Shown: piece by piece, positions 28,459-38,733 of the stretch
How the letters are laid out: every line of letters starts with the position of its first letter
Position numbering within the stretch: the stretch's first letter is position 1
Source: Bifidobacterium apousia
Lineage (GTDB): Bacteria > Actinomycetota > Actinomycetes > Actinomycetales > Bifidobacteriaceae
Assembly (NCBI RefSeq): GCF_007559275.1
Contig: NZ_VMHK01000006.1
Coordinates: 1-64,000 of the forward strand
Length of the DNA stretch: 64,000 nt
Direction of reading: 5' to 3'
Notes under the pieces: generated by a model
The model's input: the letters and a program-made list of their open reading frames with translations, nothing else
The model's database searches: none
Told to the model about the DNA's origin: nothing
Made by a program: the position numbers and the translations under genes

Positions 28459-29214
28459 ATGACCGGATCCGATTCAGCGCAAAACCCAGCATCGCCTCGT
28501 CGTGTGCTGCTCAAGCTCTCCGGAGAGGCCTTCGGGGGAGGCGAAGTCGGCATCGATGTGCAGGTGGTCAAGCGGGTGGCCAAGGAGATCGTTCAGGCGG
28601 TGCAGAGCGGCGTGCAGGTGGCCATCGTGGTGGGCGGCGGCAACTTCTTCCGCGGAGCCGAGCTCAGCCAAGCCGGAATCGAGCGTTCGCGCGGCGACTA
28701 CATGGGCATGCTGGGCACGGTCATGAACTGCCTGGCCCTGCAGGACTTCCTGGAGCAGGATGGTCAGGCCACCAGGGTGCAGACAGCCATCACCATGGGC
28801 CAGGTGGCTGAGCCCTACATCCCGCTCAAGGCCATCCGTCACCTGGAAAAGGGACGTGTGGTCATCTTCGGCGCCGGATCCGGCATGCCGTACTTCTCCA
28901 CCGACACGGTCTCCATCCAGCGGGCCCTGGAGATTCATTGCGTCGAGGTCCTCATGGGCAAGAACGGCGTGGACGGCGTGTACACGGCTGATCCGCACAA
29001 GCAGGCTTCCGCGCGCATGTTCACCAACCTGAGCTACCAGCGTGCTCTGGTGGACAATCTGGCTGTTATGGATGCGGCAGCCCTGTCCATGGCCCGGGAC
29101 AACGACATGCCCATTCGCGTCTTCGGACTGGAGGGCGAAGGCAACGTGACCGAAGCGCTCAAGGGCCAGCGCCTGGGCACCCTGGTCCACGGCGGTCCTG
29201 ATCATACCCTGTGA
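28459..29214 (+). CDS. pyrH: UMP kinase
   Basis: PyrH phosphorylates UMP to UDP in pyrimidine synthesis. The 251-residue amino-acid-kinase-fold protein has [13 protein letters not shown] at the N terminus, the [13 protein letters not shown] nucleotide/substrate loop, [19 protein letters not shown] and [14 protein letters not shown]-type stretch (residue pattern [14 protein letters not shown]). The start at 28459 follows GGAGAAAGG; ATG 28438 would add seven residues. The order rpsB-tsf-pyrH-frr-cdsA is highly conserved in bacteria. Confidence 0.96.
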   Translation: MTGSDSAQNPASPRRVLLKLSGEAFGGGEVGIDVQVVKRVAKEIVQAVQSGVQVAIVVGGGNFFRGAELSQAGIERSRGDYMGMLGTVMNCLALQDFLEQDGQATRVQTAITMGQVAEPYIPLKAIRHLEKGRVVIFGAGSGMPYFSTDTVSIQRALEIHCVEVLMGKNGVDGVYTADPHKQASARMFTNLSYQRALVDNLAVMDAAALSMARDNDMPIRVFGLEGEGNVTEALKGQRLGTLVHGGPDHTL

Positions 29215-29328
29215 CCGATTGCGGGCACACCCCGCGCCGCTTGGCCCCCGTGGCCCCATGGCCGTAGAGTATAAGAATGACGGACCTCGCGCGCACAGGC
29301 GGATGGTCCATACAGCAAGGAGCAGATC

Positions 29329-29883
29329 ATGACCACAGTGGTGGACCAGGCCGGAAGGCAGATGGACAAGAGCATCGAGGCGACCAAGGAGAACTTCTCG
29401 GGAATCAGGACCGGGCGTGCCAACCCCTCCTTCCTCAACGACATCATGGTGGAGTATTACGGCACACCCACACCCATCAAGTCCTTGGCATCCATCGGCG
29501 TCCCAGAGCCCCGCACCCTGGCCGTCACCCCCTTTGACCCCTCCCAGGCGGGCGCAGTCGAGAAGGCCATCCGCGATTCGGACCTGGGCGTCAACCCCAG
29601 CCGTGACGGCAACGTCATCAGGGTGACCATGCCCGAGCTGACCGAGGAGCGCCGACGGGACTATGTGAAGCTGGCCAAGACCAAGGCCGAGGAGGGCAAG
29701 GTGGCCGTCCGCAACATCCGGCGCAAGGTCAAGGAGGAGCTGGAGACCAAGGTCAAGGACGGCGACCTGGGTGAGGATGAGGGCAACCGGCTGCAGAAGG
29801 AGCTGGAGACCGTCACCAAGCAGAAGAACGACATGATCGACCAGCTCCTGGATGCCAAGGAGAAGGAGATCCTCGAGGTCTGA
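29329..29883 (+). CDS. frr: Ribosome recycling factor
   Basis: Frr splits post-termination ribosomes together with EF-G. The 184-residue length is standard. The motifs IRTGRANPSFL near residue 25 and YYGTPTPIKSLASI, and the C-terminal long-helix region ending KNDMIDQLLDAKEKEILEV, are those of the family. An AAGGAGCAG ribosome site precedes the ATG. It lies 114 bp after pyrH and 25 bp before cdsA. Confidence 0.97.
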   Translation: MTTVVDQAGRQMDKSIEATKENFSGIRTGRANPSFLNDIMVEYYGTPTPIKSLASIGVPEPRTLAVTPFDPSQAGAVEKAIRDSDLGVNPSRDGNVIRVTMPELTEERRRDYVKLAKTKAEEGKVAVRNIRRKVKEELETKVKDGDLGEDEGNRLQKELETVTKQKNDMIDQLLDAKEKEILEV

Positions 29884-29908
29884 TCCGCCTGGGGAGGATC
29901 CACACTTC

Positions 29909-30898
29909 ATGAGTACTAAGGAAAGCTCTGCCGAGAAGGCGGGTCAGGATGCCGTCGCAACCCTGAACAAGCGAACCGGGCGCAACATGCCGCAGGCGGT
30001 GGCCACTGGCGCGCTTCTGGTGGTCATCATCCTGGCCTGCATCCTGGTGCGCATCGACGCATTCATCTACCTGATCGTGATCTTCATGACCCTGGGGCTC
30101 TGGGAGCTCAGGGTGGACTTTGCCACAGCGGGCCTGCATATACCGGTGGTCGAGCTCTGGATCTGCTCGGCGGCCACCATGCTGGCCTCCTTCTACGCAC
30201 CGGATCACGTGGCGGTCATGACCGCCGGTGTTCTGGTCACTGCCCTGGTCGGGGCTCTCGCGGCCACCCGCAACCATCGTCTGGGCGGTCGGCTGGTCAA
30301 GGCGGTGAACGCCAAGCTGTCGGGCAAGGACGCGCAGACCATGGCCGATGCCTCCTACGGCCCTGCAGAGCAGGGGAGCAGGTCCAGCAGCCTGGCCAAT
30401 GTGGGCGTCACCCTCCTGACCGTTGTCTACATCACCCTCCTGGCCTGTCTGATAACCCTGCCCACCACCTTCGGCGGGCATCCTGCAGCTCATGCCTTCA
30501 TGGTGATTTTCCTGCCCGCCTTAAGCGACATCGGCGGTCTTCTTTTTGGTTCGCTCTTCGGCAAGCACAAGATCGCGCCCCGCATCTCTCCCGGCAAGTC
30601 GCTGGAAGGGTTGGCAGGCTCCATGCTCTGCTGCCTGGTTGGCGCTTTGGTCATCTTCGCAGCCACCTATCCCATGGCGGATTGGGGACGGATCTGGTGG
30701 GTCGCCCTGCTCATGGGCATCATGGTCGGAGCCACAGGCACCCTAGGCGATCTGAGTGCATCCTTGATTAAACGCGATCTGGGGATCAAGGACATGGGTC
30801 ACCTGCTCAAGGGCCACGGCGGGGTGCTGGACAGGGTGGATTCCATTCTCATGTCCGCACCGTTCATCACACTGGTCCTTTTGATCACCGGCCTGTGA
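29909..30898 (+). CDS. cdsA: Phosphatidate cytidylyltransferase
   Basis: CdsA makes CDP-diacylglycerol from phosphatidate and CTP, the branch point of phospholipid synthesis. The 329-residue integral membrane protein has many hydrophobic helices. The complete signature appears near the C terminus, SLIKRDLGIKDMGHLLKGHG continuing into GVLDRVD, and LPALSDIGGLLFGSLFGKHK precedes it. The N-terminal 30 residues are charged and cytoplasmic. The start at 29909 follows GGGGAGGA. The product feeds PgsA-type enzymes such as the one at 39590. Confidence 0.95.
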   Translation: MSTKESSAEKAGQDAVATLNKRTGRNMPQAVATGALLVVIILACILVRIDAFIYLIVIFMTLGLWELRVDFATAGLHIPVVELWICSAATMLASFYAPDHVAVMTAGVLVTALVGALAATRNHRLGGRLVKAVNAKLSGKDAQTMADASYGPAEQGSRSSSLANVGVTLLTVVYITLLACLITLPTTFGGHPAAHAFMVIFLPALSDIGGLLFGSLFGKHKIAPRISPGKSLEGLAGSMLCCLVGALVIFAATYPMADWGRIWWVALLMGIMVGATGTLGDLSASLIKRDLGIKDMGHLLKGHGGVLDRVDSILMSAPFITLVLLITGL

Positions 30899-30942
30899 CC
30901 GGTATTGATGGTCGGATAACTGATACTGGATGAGGTAGAGGT

Positions 30943-32130
30943 ATGACAGATGTCGATACGACCGGTGCCGAGCCTGAAACCGGCATCACCCCCGGAGGCA
31001 AGGATGGCGCCTTCAGGGACGTGCTGGCGGCCGACCATGCGCGTCGAGGCAAGCCGCCTCGTCACTTTACGGACATGGATCTAGAGGAGCGTCAGGAGGT
31101 CTGCGCTCAACTGGGCCTGCCGAAATTCCGGGTCTCGCAGCTGGCCAACCACTATTTCAACCATCTGTCCACCAATCCGGACAACTTCACGGATTTTCCC
31201 GCGTCCAGCCGTCAAGAAGCCGCGCGCCGCTTCTTTCCTGAACTGATCACACCGGTCACTGTTCAGAAGGCGGACCAGGGGACGACCATCAAGACCCTCT
31301 GGGAGCTCTTCGACGGGTCCAGGATCGAGTCCGTGCTCATGCGCTACCCCTCCAGGGCCACCCTCTGCATCTCCAGCCAGGTCGGCTGCGGCATGGGCTG
31401 CCCTTTCTGCGCTACCGGTCAGCTGGGATTGACCCGGAATATGTCGACCGGTGAGATTCTGGAACAGGTCAGGGCAGCCTCCCAGATGATGCGGTCCGGA
31501 CAGGTCGCCGGAGGCCCGGGGCGCCTGAGCAATATCGTCTTCATGGGGATGGGCGAGCCCATGGGCAACTACCGGGCTGTGCTTTCCGCAGTCAGGCAGA
31601 TCAGCGCCCTGCCGCCCAAGGGATTCGGCATCTCGGCCAGGAACATCACCGTCTCCACGGTCGGCGTGGTACCCGGCATCCGCAAGCTGACCAAAGAGGG
31701 GATCCCGGTCCGTCTGGCCGTCTCCCTCCATGCCCCCAGCGACAAGCTGCGCGACGAGCTGGTCCCCATGAACCGCCGCTTCAACACCACCCAAGTCTTG
31801 GACGCGGCTCACGACTACTACCTGGCCAGCGGCAGGCGGGTCAGCATCGAGTACGCCCTGATGCGCGGCATCAACGACCAGGCCGAGCATGCCCGTCTGC
31901 TGGCCAAGCGTCTCAACCATTACGGGGACGACTGGGCGCACGTCAACCCCATCCCTCTGAACCCGATTGAGGGGTCTCGCTGGACGGCCTCCAAGCCCGA
32001 GGATGAGCAGCGCTTCCTGGACATTCTCCACAAGGCCGGCATCGCTGCAACCATGAGGGACACCCGCGGATCGGACATCGACGGCGCCTGCGGCCAGCTG
32101 GCAGCCAAGGCCGTCAAGCTCCAGGCCTAA
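30943..32130 (+). CDS. rlmN: Dual-specificity rRNA/tRNA A methyltransferase RlmN
   Basis: RlmN is a radical-SAM enzyme that methylates C2 of A2503 in 23S rRNA and of A37 in some tRNAs. The 395-residue protein contains the cluster motif CGMGCPFC (CxxxCxxC) and NIVFMGMGEPMGNY. The two catalytic cysteines are expected in the C-terminal part, where MRDTRGSDIDGACGQLA is typical. About 45 N-terminal residues are a variable extension. It follows cdsA by 44 bp and ends 112 bp before hisF. Confidence 0.95.
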   Translation: MTDVDTTGAEPETGITPGGKDGAFRDVLAADHARRGKPPRHFTDMDLEERQEVCAQLGLPKFRVSQLANHYFNHLSTNPDNFTDFPASSRQEAARRFFPELITPVTVQKADQGTTIKTLWELFDGSRIESVLMRYPSRATLCISSQVGCGMGCPFCATGQLGLTRNMSTGEILEQVRAASQMMRSGQVAGGPGRLSNIVFMGMGEPMGNYRAVLSAVRQISALPPKGFGISARNITVSTVGVVPGIRKLTKEGIPVRLAVSLHAPSDKLRDELVPMNRRFNTTQVLDAAHDYYLASGRRVSIEYALMRGINDQAEHARLLAKRLNHYGDDWAHVNPIPLNPIEGSRWTASKPEDEQRFLDILHKAGIAATMRDTRGSDIDGACGQLAAKAVKLQA

Positions 32131-32242
32131 TCCGGCGTTCTGCAATCACCATGCCATAGTGTGGACATGCCATGGTCTTCGGATGCCAGAGAAGCTAAGG
32201 TCTTGATTCAAACAAATCGGTTCAGGCAGGAAGGCGGGTCGC

Positions 32243-33019
32243 ATGACGGTAGCGGTTCGTGTCATTCCCTGCCTGGATGTCGACAAGGGCCGTGTGGTCA
32301 AAGGCGTCCACTTCAAGAATCTGCGCGATGCGGGCGATCCGGTCGAACTGGCTTCCGCTTACTACCAACAGGGCGCTGACGAACTGACCTTTCTGGATGT
32401 GACCGCTTCGGGCAGCGGGCGAGCCACCATGGTGGACCTGGTCAAGAGCACTGCCGACCAGATCTTCATTCCGCTGACCGTAGGCGGAGGCGTGCGGACC
32501 CCGCAGGATGTCGACACTCTCCTGCGGTCAGGGGCCGACAAGGTCGGCATCAACACGGCAGCCATTGCCAATCCGCAGGTCATCGGCGACATCGCCCAAC
32601 GGTTCGGTCGCCAGGTTCTGGTGCTTTCGGTCGATGCCCGCCGATCGAATGCCCAGGGCATTACCTCAGGATATGAGGTGACCACCATGGGCGGCCACCA
32701 GTCCACCGGCATCGATGCCATTGACTGGGTCAAGCAGGCCCAGAAGCTTGGAGCCGGCGAGATCCTTCTCAACTCCATGGATGCGGACGGTACCCGTCAG
32801 GGATTCGATCTGGAGATGATCGCCGACGTGCGCAAGGCCGTATCCCTTCCCCTCATCGCCAGTGGCGGCGCAGGCAAGGCCGCCGATTTTCCTCCTGCTG
32901 TCAAGGCTGGGGCCGATGCGGTCCTGGCGGCCTCCGTCTTCCATTTCGGCCAGGTGTCCATCAAGGATGTCAAGCAGGCGCTCCATGCGGCCGGGTATCC
33001 GGTTCGATGGCAGGCCTGA
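32243..33019 (+). CDS. hisF: Imidazole glycerol phosphate synthase, cyclase subunit HisF
   Basis: HisF forms imidazole glycerol phosphate and AICAR in step 5 of histidine synthesis, using ammonia delivered by HisH. The 258-residue TIM barrel starts [20 protein letters not shown] with the catalytic Asp and contains [30 protein letters not shown] (second catalytic Asp) and [18 protein letters not shown] site precedes the ATG. It opens a cluster that mixes histidine and tryptophan genes. Confidence 0.96.
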   Translation: MTVAVRVIPCLDVDKGRVVKGVHFKNLRDAGDPVELASAYYQQGADELTFLDVTASGSGRATMVDLVKSTADQIFIPLTVGGGVRTPQDVDTLLRSGADKVGINTAAIANPQVIGDIAQRFGRQVLVLSVDARRSNAQGITSGYEVTTMGGHQSTGIDAIDWVKQAQKLGAGEILLNSMDADGTRQGFDLEMIADVRKAVSLPLIASGGAGKAADFPPAVKAGADAVLAASVFHFGQVSIKDVKQALHAAGYPVRWQA

Positions 33020-33159
33020 ACCAATCCCGAAGAGAATTTTCAGCACCATACGGTGCATGGCATTTGCAGGCCCTGTTGGCAGCAATCGGGAAACTGTACC
33101 CATACCATAAACAAGCAACCGACGAGGATATGTCGGACAAATCAGGAGAATGAGGATCA

Positions 33160-33573
33160 ATGTCACAGTCTTCGAAGGACCAGGAAGCACGTTTGGACCC
33201 GAGCATAGCGGCCAGGCTCAAGAAGGACGCCAAGGGACTTGTGGCCGCAGTGGTCCAGCAGTATGACAGCCGCCAGGTTCTTATGGTCGGTTACATGGAC
33301 GAGGAAGCCCTTAGACGGACCCTGACAACAGGAAGAGTCACATTCTGGTCCCGCTCCAGGCAGGAATACTGGCGCAAGGGCGACACCTCCGGGCATGTCC
33401 AATACGTCAAGGGGGTCAGCATCGACTGCGACGGGGACGCCTTGCTCATCGAAGTCGACCAGGTGGGGGCGGCCTGCCACACTGGACACAGGTCGTGTTT
33501 TGAAGCCGGAGGGCCCTTGCCCGCGGTGCAGGGCAATCGCACGCAGGCGCAAATGCAGAACCAGGAAGGGTAA
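33160..33573 (+). CDS. hisI: Phosphoribosyl-AMP cyclohydrolase
   Basis: HisI opens the adenine ring of phosphoribosyl-AMP in histidine synthesis. The 137-residue protein has [38 protein letters not shown], and the metal-binding DCDGDALL and CHTGHRSCF motifs. It is monofunctional; the pyrophosphatase partner is encoded separately as hisE at 38421. GGAGAATGAGG lies upstream of the ATG. The 140-bp gap after hisF shows no T-box or other known leader motif. Confidence 0.95.
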   Translation: MSQSSKDQEARLDPSIAARLKKDAKGLVAAVVQQYDSRQVLMVGYMDEEALRRTLTTGRVTFWSRSRQEYWRKGDTSGHVQYVKGVSIDCDGDALLIEVDQVGAACHTGHRSCFEAGGPLPAVQGNRTQAQMQNQEG

Positions 33574-33637
33574 TTCAGTGCAGAAAGACGCTAAGGTTGT
33601 GGCAGGGAACACACAGGAAACTGGAGGGAAGGGCTCT

Positions 33638-35743
33638 ATGACCGTCTTGGATGAACTGGTAGCCGGCGCCGTGGAAGATGCCAGGAGCCGGGTACAGCAG
33701 ATTCCCCTGGAAAGCCTCAAGCAACAGGTCAGGAGCATGAAGCGCAAACCTCTGGATGCCGCGCGACTGCTCAGGGAGAGCGTCGGCATTCCGATCATCG
33801 CGGAAATCAAGCGCGCCTCGCCTTCCAAGGGGTACCTTGCCGACATCAACAATCCCGCCGCCCTGGCCCGGCAGTATGCCAACGGGGGCGCTTCGGCCAT
33901 ATCGGTCCTGACCGAGGGCAGACGCTTCCTGGGATCCTTGGAGGATCTGCGGCAGGTCAGACAGGCCGTAGGCATTCCCGTGCTCAACAAGAATTTCATC
34001 GTCTCCGACTACCAGGTCTGGGAGTCCAGGGCCAATGGGGCCGACATGATCCTGCTGATTGTGGCGGCTTTGGATGACGCCCGCCTCAAGCACCTGCTCG
34101 ACCTGGCCGGGAGCCTGGGCATGACCGCCCTGGTCGAGACGCACGATCGCCAGGAGATCGAGCGGGCCATTGCGGCCGGCGCTCGGGTGATCGGCATCAA
34201 CGCCCGGAATCTGAAGGACCTGAGCGTCGACGTTGACCAGTATGCCCGCCTGGCCTCCAACCTGCCCAAGGATGTGGTCAAGGTGGCCGAGTCCGGAGTG
34301 TTCGGCACGGTCGAGCTGGAGCGGTATGCCCGGGCCGGGGCCGATGCGGTCCTGATAGGAGAAGGTCTGGTCACCTCACAGGATCAGGAGGGTACCGTCC
34401 GCTTGCTGGTTCAGGCTGGTCACCGCTTCAAGGCCGCCGAGGCCAGGCCCCTCTCAACCCATGACGGTCCCTATTTCGGCCCTTATGGCGGACGTTTCGT
34501 CCCTGAGGCCCTGGTGGGCGCCCTCGACGAGCTGGAGCGCGTCTACAAGGAGGCCAAGGCTGATCCGGCCTTCCGCGAGGAGCTGAACAGGCTCAACCGG
34601 GTCTATGTGGGGCGTCCTTCGGCCCTGACGCCGGCGCCTCGGTTCGCCAAGCTGATCGGCGATCGGGTCGGCGGTCAGGTCAGGGTCTTTCTGAAGAGGG
34701 AGGATCTGAACCACACGGGCGCCCACAAGATCAACAACGCCCTGGGTCAGGGGCTCCTGGTCAAGCGTATGGGCAAGACACGCGTCATTGCGGAGACCGG
34801 CGCCGGCCAGCATGGCGTGGCCACGGCTACGGTCTGTGCCCTCCTGGGCTTCAAGTGCCGAATCTACATGGGGCAGATAGACGCCCGCAGACAGGCCCTG
34901 AACGTGGCCAGGATGCGGATGCTGGGAGCCGAAGTCGTCGAGGTGACCACCGGGACCAGGATCCTCAAGGACGCCATCAACGAGGCCCTGCGCGACTGGG
35001 TGACCAACGTGGAGACCACCCACTACCTGCTGGGCACGGTTGCCGGCCCCCACCCCTTCCCGACCATCGTCAGGGACTTCCAGAAGATCATCGGCGAAGA
35101 GGCTTCCGCGCAGCTGTCCGCATACGGCATCGACCATCCCGACGGGGTTGTGGCCTGCGTCGGCGGAGGCTCCAACGCCATCGGCATCATGAACACTTTC
35201 CTGGACGATCCCCGGGTTTCCCTTTACGCTTACGAGGCCGGCGGGGACGGGCCCAAGTCGGGCAAGCATGCCATCCGCCTTTCGCCCGGCACCGGTCAGA
35301 TCGGTGTCTTCCAAGGGACCAAGTCCTATATGCTGGAGGACGACCAGGGCCAGACCATGGACACCTACTCCATCTCCGCCGGCCTGGATTACGCCTCAGT
35401 GGGGCCTGAGCATGCCTGGCTGCACGACATGGGCCGGGTCAAGTATGACTATGCAACTGACAATGAGGCCATGCAGGCTTTCAGCGACCTGTGCCGGACC
35501 GAGGGCATCATCCCCGCCCTGGAGTCCTCGCACGCCTTGGCTGGAGCCAGCAAGGCGGCCACCGACCTTTTGCGCAAGGGAATCAGAAATCCTGTCATTC
35601 TGATCAACATCTCGGGCAGGGGCGACAAGGATGTGGCCACGGCGGGCAGATGGTTCGGCTACCTGTCCGAGCAGGAGGCCAGCGCTCTGGAAGCCCAGGC
35701 CGGGCGCAACAGAAGCGATCAAGCAGAAGAGGAGGCCCGATGA
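33638..35743 (+). CDS. trpCB: Fused indole-3-glycerol-phosphate synthase / tryptophan synthase beta
   Basis: This 701-residue bifunctional protein carries two successive tryptophan enzymes. Residues 1 to about 260 are the TrpC barrel, with the signature [15 protein letters not shown] and the later [12 protein letters not shown] and VAESGVFG. After a linker near residue 265, TrpB starts at [16 protein letters not shown]. It includes the PLP lysine (K364 in [13 protein letters not shown]), the phosphate-binding GGGSNAIG and ESSHALAG. The fusion should hand over products between neighbouring steps. ATG 33638 after GGAGGGAAGGG is chosen because TrpC homology begins there; GTG 33578 is an in-frame alternative with its own AGGAAGG. 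The stop overlaps trpA. Confidence 0.93.
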   Translation: MTVLDELVAGAVEDARSRVQQIPLESLKQQVRSMKRKPLDAARLLRESVGIPIIAEIKRASPSKGYLADINNPAALARQYANGGASAISVLTEGRRFLGSLEDLRQVRQAVGIPVLNKNFIVSDYQVWESRANGADMILLIVAALDDARLKHLLDLAGSLGMTALVETHDRQEIERAIAAGARVIGINARNLKDLSVDVDQYARLASNLPKDVVKVAESGVFGTVELERYARAGADAVLIGEGLVTSQDQEGTVRLLVQAGHRFKAAEARPLSTHDGPYFGPYGGRFVPEALVGALDELERVYKEAKADPAFREELNRLNRVYVGRPSALTPAPRFAKLIGDRVGGQVRVFLKREDLNHTGAHKINNALGQGLLVKRMGKTRVIAETGAGQHGVATATVCALLGFKCRIYMGQIDARRQALNVARMRMLGAEVVEVTTGTRILKDAINEALRDWVTNVETTHYLLGTVAGPHPFPTIVRDFQKIIGEEASAQLSAYGIDHPDGVVACVGGGSNAIGIMNTFLDDPRVSLYAYEAGGDGPKSGKHAIRLSPGTGQIGVFQGTKSYMLEDDQGQTMDTYSISAGLDYASVGPEHAWLHDMGRVKYDYATDNEAMQAFSDLCRTEGIIPALESSHALAGASKAATDLLRKGIRNPVILINISGRGDKDVATAGRWFGYLSEQEASALEAQAGRNRSDQAEEEAR

Positions 35744-36687
35744 TGGTCAACCAGCAATGGCAATGGCAGAAAGCCCCCGCCCAGCCTGTCCAGCCTGTCC
35801 AACCCCAGCCTGTCCAACCCCAGCCTGTCCAACCCCAGCCTGTTCAACCTAAGGGGTTCAGTCGCACGGCCAGCCCGGTGGCGTCCACGCTGCAGGCCCT
35901 CCGCCAAGAGGGCAGGCCGGCTTTCATCGGCTACTTCCCCTATGGATTCCCCGACGTGCCCACATCCCTGGAGGCCATGCGGGTCATGGTGAAAAGCGGG
36001 GTGGACATCCTCGAGATCGGACTGCCCTACAGCGACCCGGTCATGGATGGTCCGGTCATCCAGGCGGCCAGCAAGTGCGCCATCGACAATGGCGTCAAGG
36101 TCGACGGTGTCTTCGACGCGGTCCGTCAGGTCCAGGCGGACGGTGCCAGGGCTCTGGTCATGAGCTACTGGAATCTGATCATGCATCATGGAGTGGCGGA
36201 CTTTGCCGCCCGCATGGCCGAGGCCGGCGGGTCCGGTCTGGTCACCCCGGATCTGATCGTCGACGAATCCGGGGAGTGGATAGAGCAGTCGGACCGGTAT
36301 GGACTTGACCGGGTCTACCTGGTCTCGCCAGACTCCACCGATGCCCGTCTGCAGATCACATCCCGTGCAGCCAGGGGCTTCGTCTACGCGACCTCCCGGA
36401 TGGGCGTGACCGGCGAACGGACCAGCATGTCCAACTCGGCCCAGAACCTGGTGGCGAGAGTCAGGCATGCAGGTGCCCCTTATGTGTGCGTGGGCATCGG
36501 AGTGTCGACCGCCCAGCAGGCCTCACAGGTCGGCGCCTACGCGGACGGGGTCATCGTCGGCTCGGCCCTGGTCCACTGTCTTCTGGATGACGAGGGCAGG
36601 CCAAGGAAGGACCGCAGAAAGGCACTGGATTCCTTGGCTGAGGTCTGCTCCGACCTGCGCTGGGGCATCTCCCAGTCAAGGAAGTGA
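35740..36687 (+). CDS. trpA: Tryptophan synthase alpha subunit with repeat-bearing N-terminal extension
   Basis: TrpA cleaves indole-3-glycerol phosphate and channels indole to TrpB. The 315-residue protein has the catalytic Glu in [12 protein letters not shown] and the Asp in the following [10 protein letters not shown], plus ATSRMGVTG and [11 protein letters not shown]. Its first 45 residues are not part of the family: they are a Pro/Gln/Val repeat (PVQPQ) encoded by a 15-bp tandem array. The ATG overlaps the TrpCB stop (ATGATG), so alpha and beta are translationally coupled, as expected for a 1:1 complex. Confidence 0.94.
   Translation: MMVNQQWQWQKAPAQPVQPVQPQPVQPQPVQPQPVQPKGFSRTASPVASTLQALRQEGRPAFIGYFPYGFPDVPTSLEAMRVMVKSGVDILEIGLPYSDPVMDGPVIQAASKCAIDNGVKVDGVFDAVRQVQADGARALVMSYWNLIMHHGVADFAARMAEAGGSGLVTPDLIVDESGEWIEQSDRYGLDRVYLVSPDSTDARLQITSRAARGFVYATSRMGVTGERTSMSNSAQNLVARVRHAGAPYVCVGIGVSTAQQASQVGAYADGVIVGSALVHCLLDDEGRPRKDRRKALDSLAEVCSDLRWGISQSRK
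35791..35850 (+). repeat. 15-bp tandem repeat within trpA
   Basis: The unit CAGCCTGTCCAACCC occurs three times exactly (35791-35835) and a fourth time with two changes (35836-35850). A partial copy precedes it at 35782. Each unit encodes five residues (QPVQP), so copy changes keep the frame. Confidence 0.95.
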
Positions 36688-36723
36688 ATGGGCTGTAAGG
36701 CCCAAGGGCTAGATTGGGGCTTT

Positions 36724-37635
36724 ATGACGCTTGCCTACATTCCATCGCCGGGAATCTCCAGCTTCCATCTGGGGCCGGTCACCATCCGGTTCTATGCGCT
36801 GACCATGCTTCTGGCCATCATCGTGGCTGCCTGGATCACCGCCAGGCGCTGGAAGAAGGAGGGTGGCCGGACCGACCAGATTCTGGACATCGCTATCTGC
36901 GCGGTACCGGCCGGCATCGTCGGCGCAAGGCTCTACCACGTCATCACCACCCCTGAGCGGTATTTCGGAGCTGATGGCAACCCAGCAGACATTCTGCGCA
37001 TCTGGCGTGGCGGTCTGGGCATCTGGGGTGCAGTCCTCCTGGGAGCACTGGCAGCCTGGGCCTGGTGCCGTCACAAGAGCTACCCGACCGCCCTGCTGGC
37101 CGACAGCGTGGCTCCTGCCCTTCTGGTGGCCCAGGCCATCGGGCGACTGGGCAACTGGTTCAACCAGGAGCTCTACGGGGCCCCCACCACGCTGCCCTGG
37201 GGACTGAAGATCGATGCGGCAGGTTCCGCCATCGGCAGCAGCGAACAGTGCTATGACGGGGCCACCTGCCCGACCGGCACCCTCTTCCAACCCACATTCC
37301 TCTATGAGATGATCTGGAACCTGATCGGCGCGGCCCTCCTGGTCTGGATCGGCCACAAGGCCGTGAACGTGCTCAAGGCCGGCTCCCTCTTCGCCCTCTA
37401 TGTCATGTGGTACACCCTGGGGCGCACCTGGATCGAGGCCCTGCGCATCGACTTCGCCCACGAATTCCTGGGAGTCAGGGTCAACGTCTGGGTGTCCATG
37501 ACGGTCTTCTTCCTGGCGGCCGCAGCCTTCGTCCTCATAGCGCGCAAGGGCAAGCCGACCTCCCTGCTGTCAGAAAAGCTGAGGACCATCACCGAACTCG
37601 AGGTGCGTCAGGAATCCAAGGCCCGGAGCAAGTAG
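36724..37635 (+). CDS. lgt: Prolipoprotein diacylglyceryl transferase
   Basis: Lgt attaches diacylglycerol to the lipobox Cys of prolipoproteins, for example the solute-binding lipoproteins in this window. The 303-residue polytopic protein has IPSPGISSFHLGPVTIRFYAL near the start, the RxxHV-type ARLYHVI stretch, and the family signature GRLGNWFNQELYG. About seven membrane helices are visible. Start 36724 is chosen by homology; ATG 36688 follows a better AAGGAAG site and would add 12 residues. It sits 36 bp after trpA. Confidence 0.94.
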   Translation: MTLAYIPSPGISSFHLGPVTIRFYALTMLLAIIVAAWITARRWKKEGGRTDQILDIAICAVPAGIVGARLYHVITTPERYFGADGNPADILRIWRGGLGIWGAVLLGALAAWAWCRHKSYPTALLADSVAPALLVAQAIGRLGNWFNQELYGAPTTLPWGLKIDAAGSAIGSSEQCYDGATCPTGTLFQPTFLYEMIWNLIGAALLVWIGHKAVNVLKAGSLFALYVMWYTLGRTWIEALRIDFAHEFLGVRVNVWVSMTVFFLAAAAFVLIARKGKPTSLLSEKLRTITELEVRQESKARSK

Positions 37636-37723
37636 GACAGGGTCAGCTATCCAAGGGCCGGCAGGTGTGCAATGGGCCACAAACCGGTGCCGCCGGTCTT
37701 CCGTACAACATAGAATAATCTCC

Positions 37724-38389
37724 ATGAGCATTCAGATAGCACCCAGCATTCTTTCCGCCGATTTCGCCAACTTGGAGCGGGATCTCAAGGCTATTGCCGA
37801 TGCCGATATGGTCCACGTGGATGTGATGGATCACCATTTCGTTCCTAACCTGACGCTTGGCGAGCCTGTGGTGGAGCGCATCTGCCAGGTGACCGACCTG
37901 CCGGTGGATGTGCATCTGATGATCGAGGACCCCGACCGCTGGGCCCCGGAATTCGCCAAACTGGGTGTCGCCTCCGTCACCTTCCACACCGGAGCCGTCC
38001 ATGCCCCGGTCCGTCTGGCCCGCCAGCTGCACGACATGGGGGTCAAGGCCTGCTTGGCCGTGCGCCCTGCCGAATCTGTGGAGCCGATTTTCGACATTCT
38101 CGATGAGTTTGACATGATTCTGGTCATGACTGTGGAGCCAGGATTCGGCGGGCAGAAGTTCCTGGACAATCAGATGCCAAAGACCCGCCGCCTTCGTGAC
38201 CAGATCACCGCACGTGGCCTGAAGACCCACATCCAGGTGGATGGCGGGGTAAGCCCCACCACGGCTCCCATCGTGGCAGAAGCTGGAGCCGACGTTTTGG
38301 TCGCAGGCTCCGCGGTCTACGACGCTGACGACCCGGCCAAGGCCATTGACCAGATCAGGCAAGCCGCGCAGGTAAGCTACAAGGACTGA
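37724..38389 (+). CDS. rpe: Ribulose-phosphate 3-epimerase
   Basis: Rpe interconverts ribulose 5-phosphate and xylulose 5-phosphate; in bifidobacteria the latter feeds phosphoketolase. The 221-residue TIM barrel shows [16 protein letters not shown], the metal/catalytic [29 protein letters not shown] and the phosphate-binding VDGGVSP and [12 protein letters not shown]. The frame extends 19 codons upstream without homology. It is 31 bp ahead of hisE and seems to be in the same transcript. Confidence 0.96.
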   Translation: MSIQIAPSILSADFANLERDLKAIADADMVHVDVMDHHFVPNLTLGEPVVERICQVTDLPVDVHLMIEDPDRWAPEFAKLGVASVTFHTGAVHAPVRLARQLHDMGVKACLAVRPAESVEPIFDILDEFDMILVMTVEPGFGGQKFLDNQMPKTRRLRDQITARGLKTHIQVDGGVSPTTAPIVAEAGADVLVAGSAVYDADDPAKAIDQIRQAAQVSYKD

Positions 38390-38420
38390 CAGGTTTTGCA
38401 GGAAGAATGGAGATAGCCAG

Positions 38421-38684
38421 ATGAAGACCTTCGATGGGTTGTTTGAGGAGCTCACGGCCAAGGCCAAGGAGCGCCCAGAAGGGTCCTTGACCGTGGGCGA
38501 GCTGGATAAGGGCACGCATTTCATCGGCAAGAAGATCAATGAAGAGGCCGGAGAGACCTGGATCGCCGCTGAGTACGAGGGCAAGGAACGGACGGCCGAG
38601 GAGATGAGCCAGCTGCTGTACCACATCCAGGTCATGATGATCGATCGGGGCATCACCCTGGAGGATGTCTACAGGTATCTGTGA
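38421..38684 (+). CDS. hisE: Phosphoribosyl-ATP pyrophosphatase
   Basis: HisE removes pyrophosphate from phosphoribosyl-ATP in step 2 of histidine synthesis. The 87-residue all-helical MazG-like protein contains [18 protein letters not shown], with the metal-binding EExxE-type pattern, and ends [10 protein letters not shown]. It is separate from hisI, as usual in actinobacteria, and lies 49 bp before hisG. Confidence 0.93.
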   Translation: MKTFDGLFEELTAKAKERPEGSLTVGELDKGTHFIGKKINEEAGETWIAAEYEGKERTAEEMSQLLYHIQVMMIDRGITLEDVYRYL

Positions 38685-38733
38685 CCCCCATCCCATCCCG
38701 CTGTAGATTCGCTTCCGCAATTAGGAGGTTGCC

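Noticed and set aside
33020-33159. T-box or trp-type attenuator ahead of hisI-trpCB
   Set aside because: No T-box core sequence, no leader peptide rich in Trp or His, and no terminator hairpin could be found.
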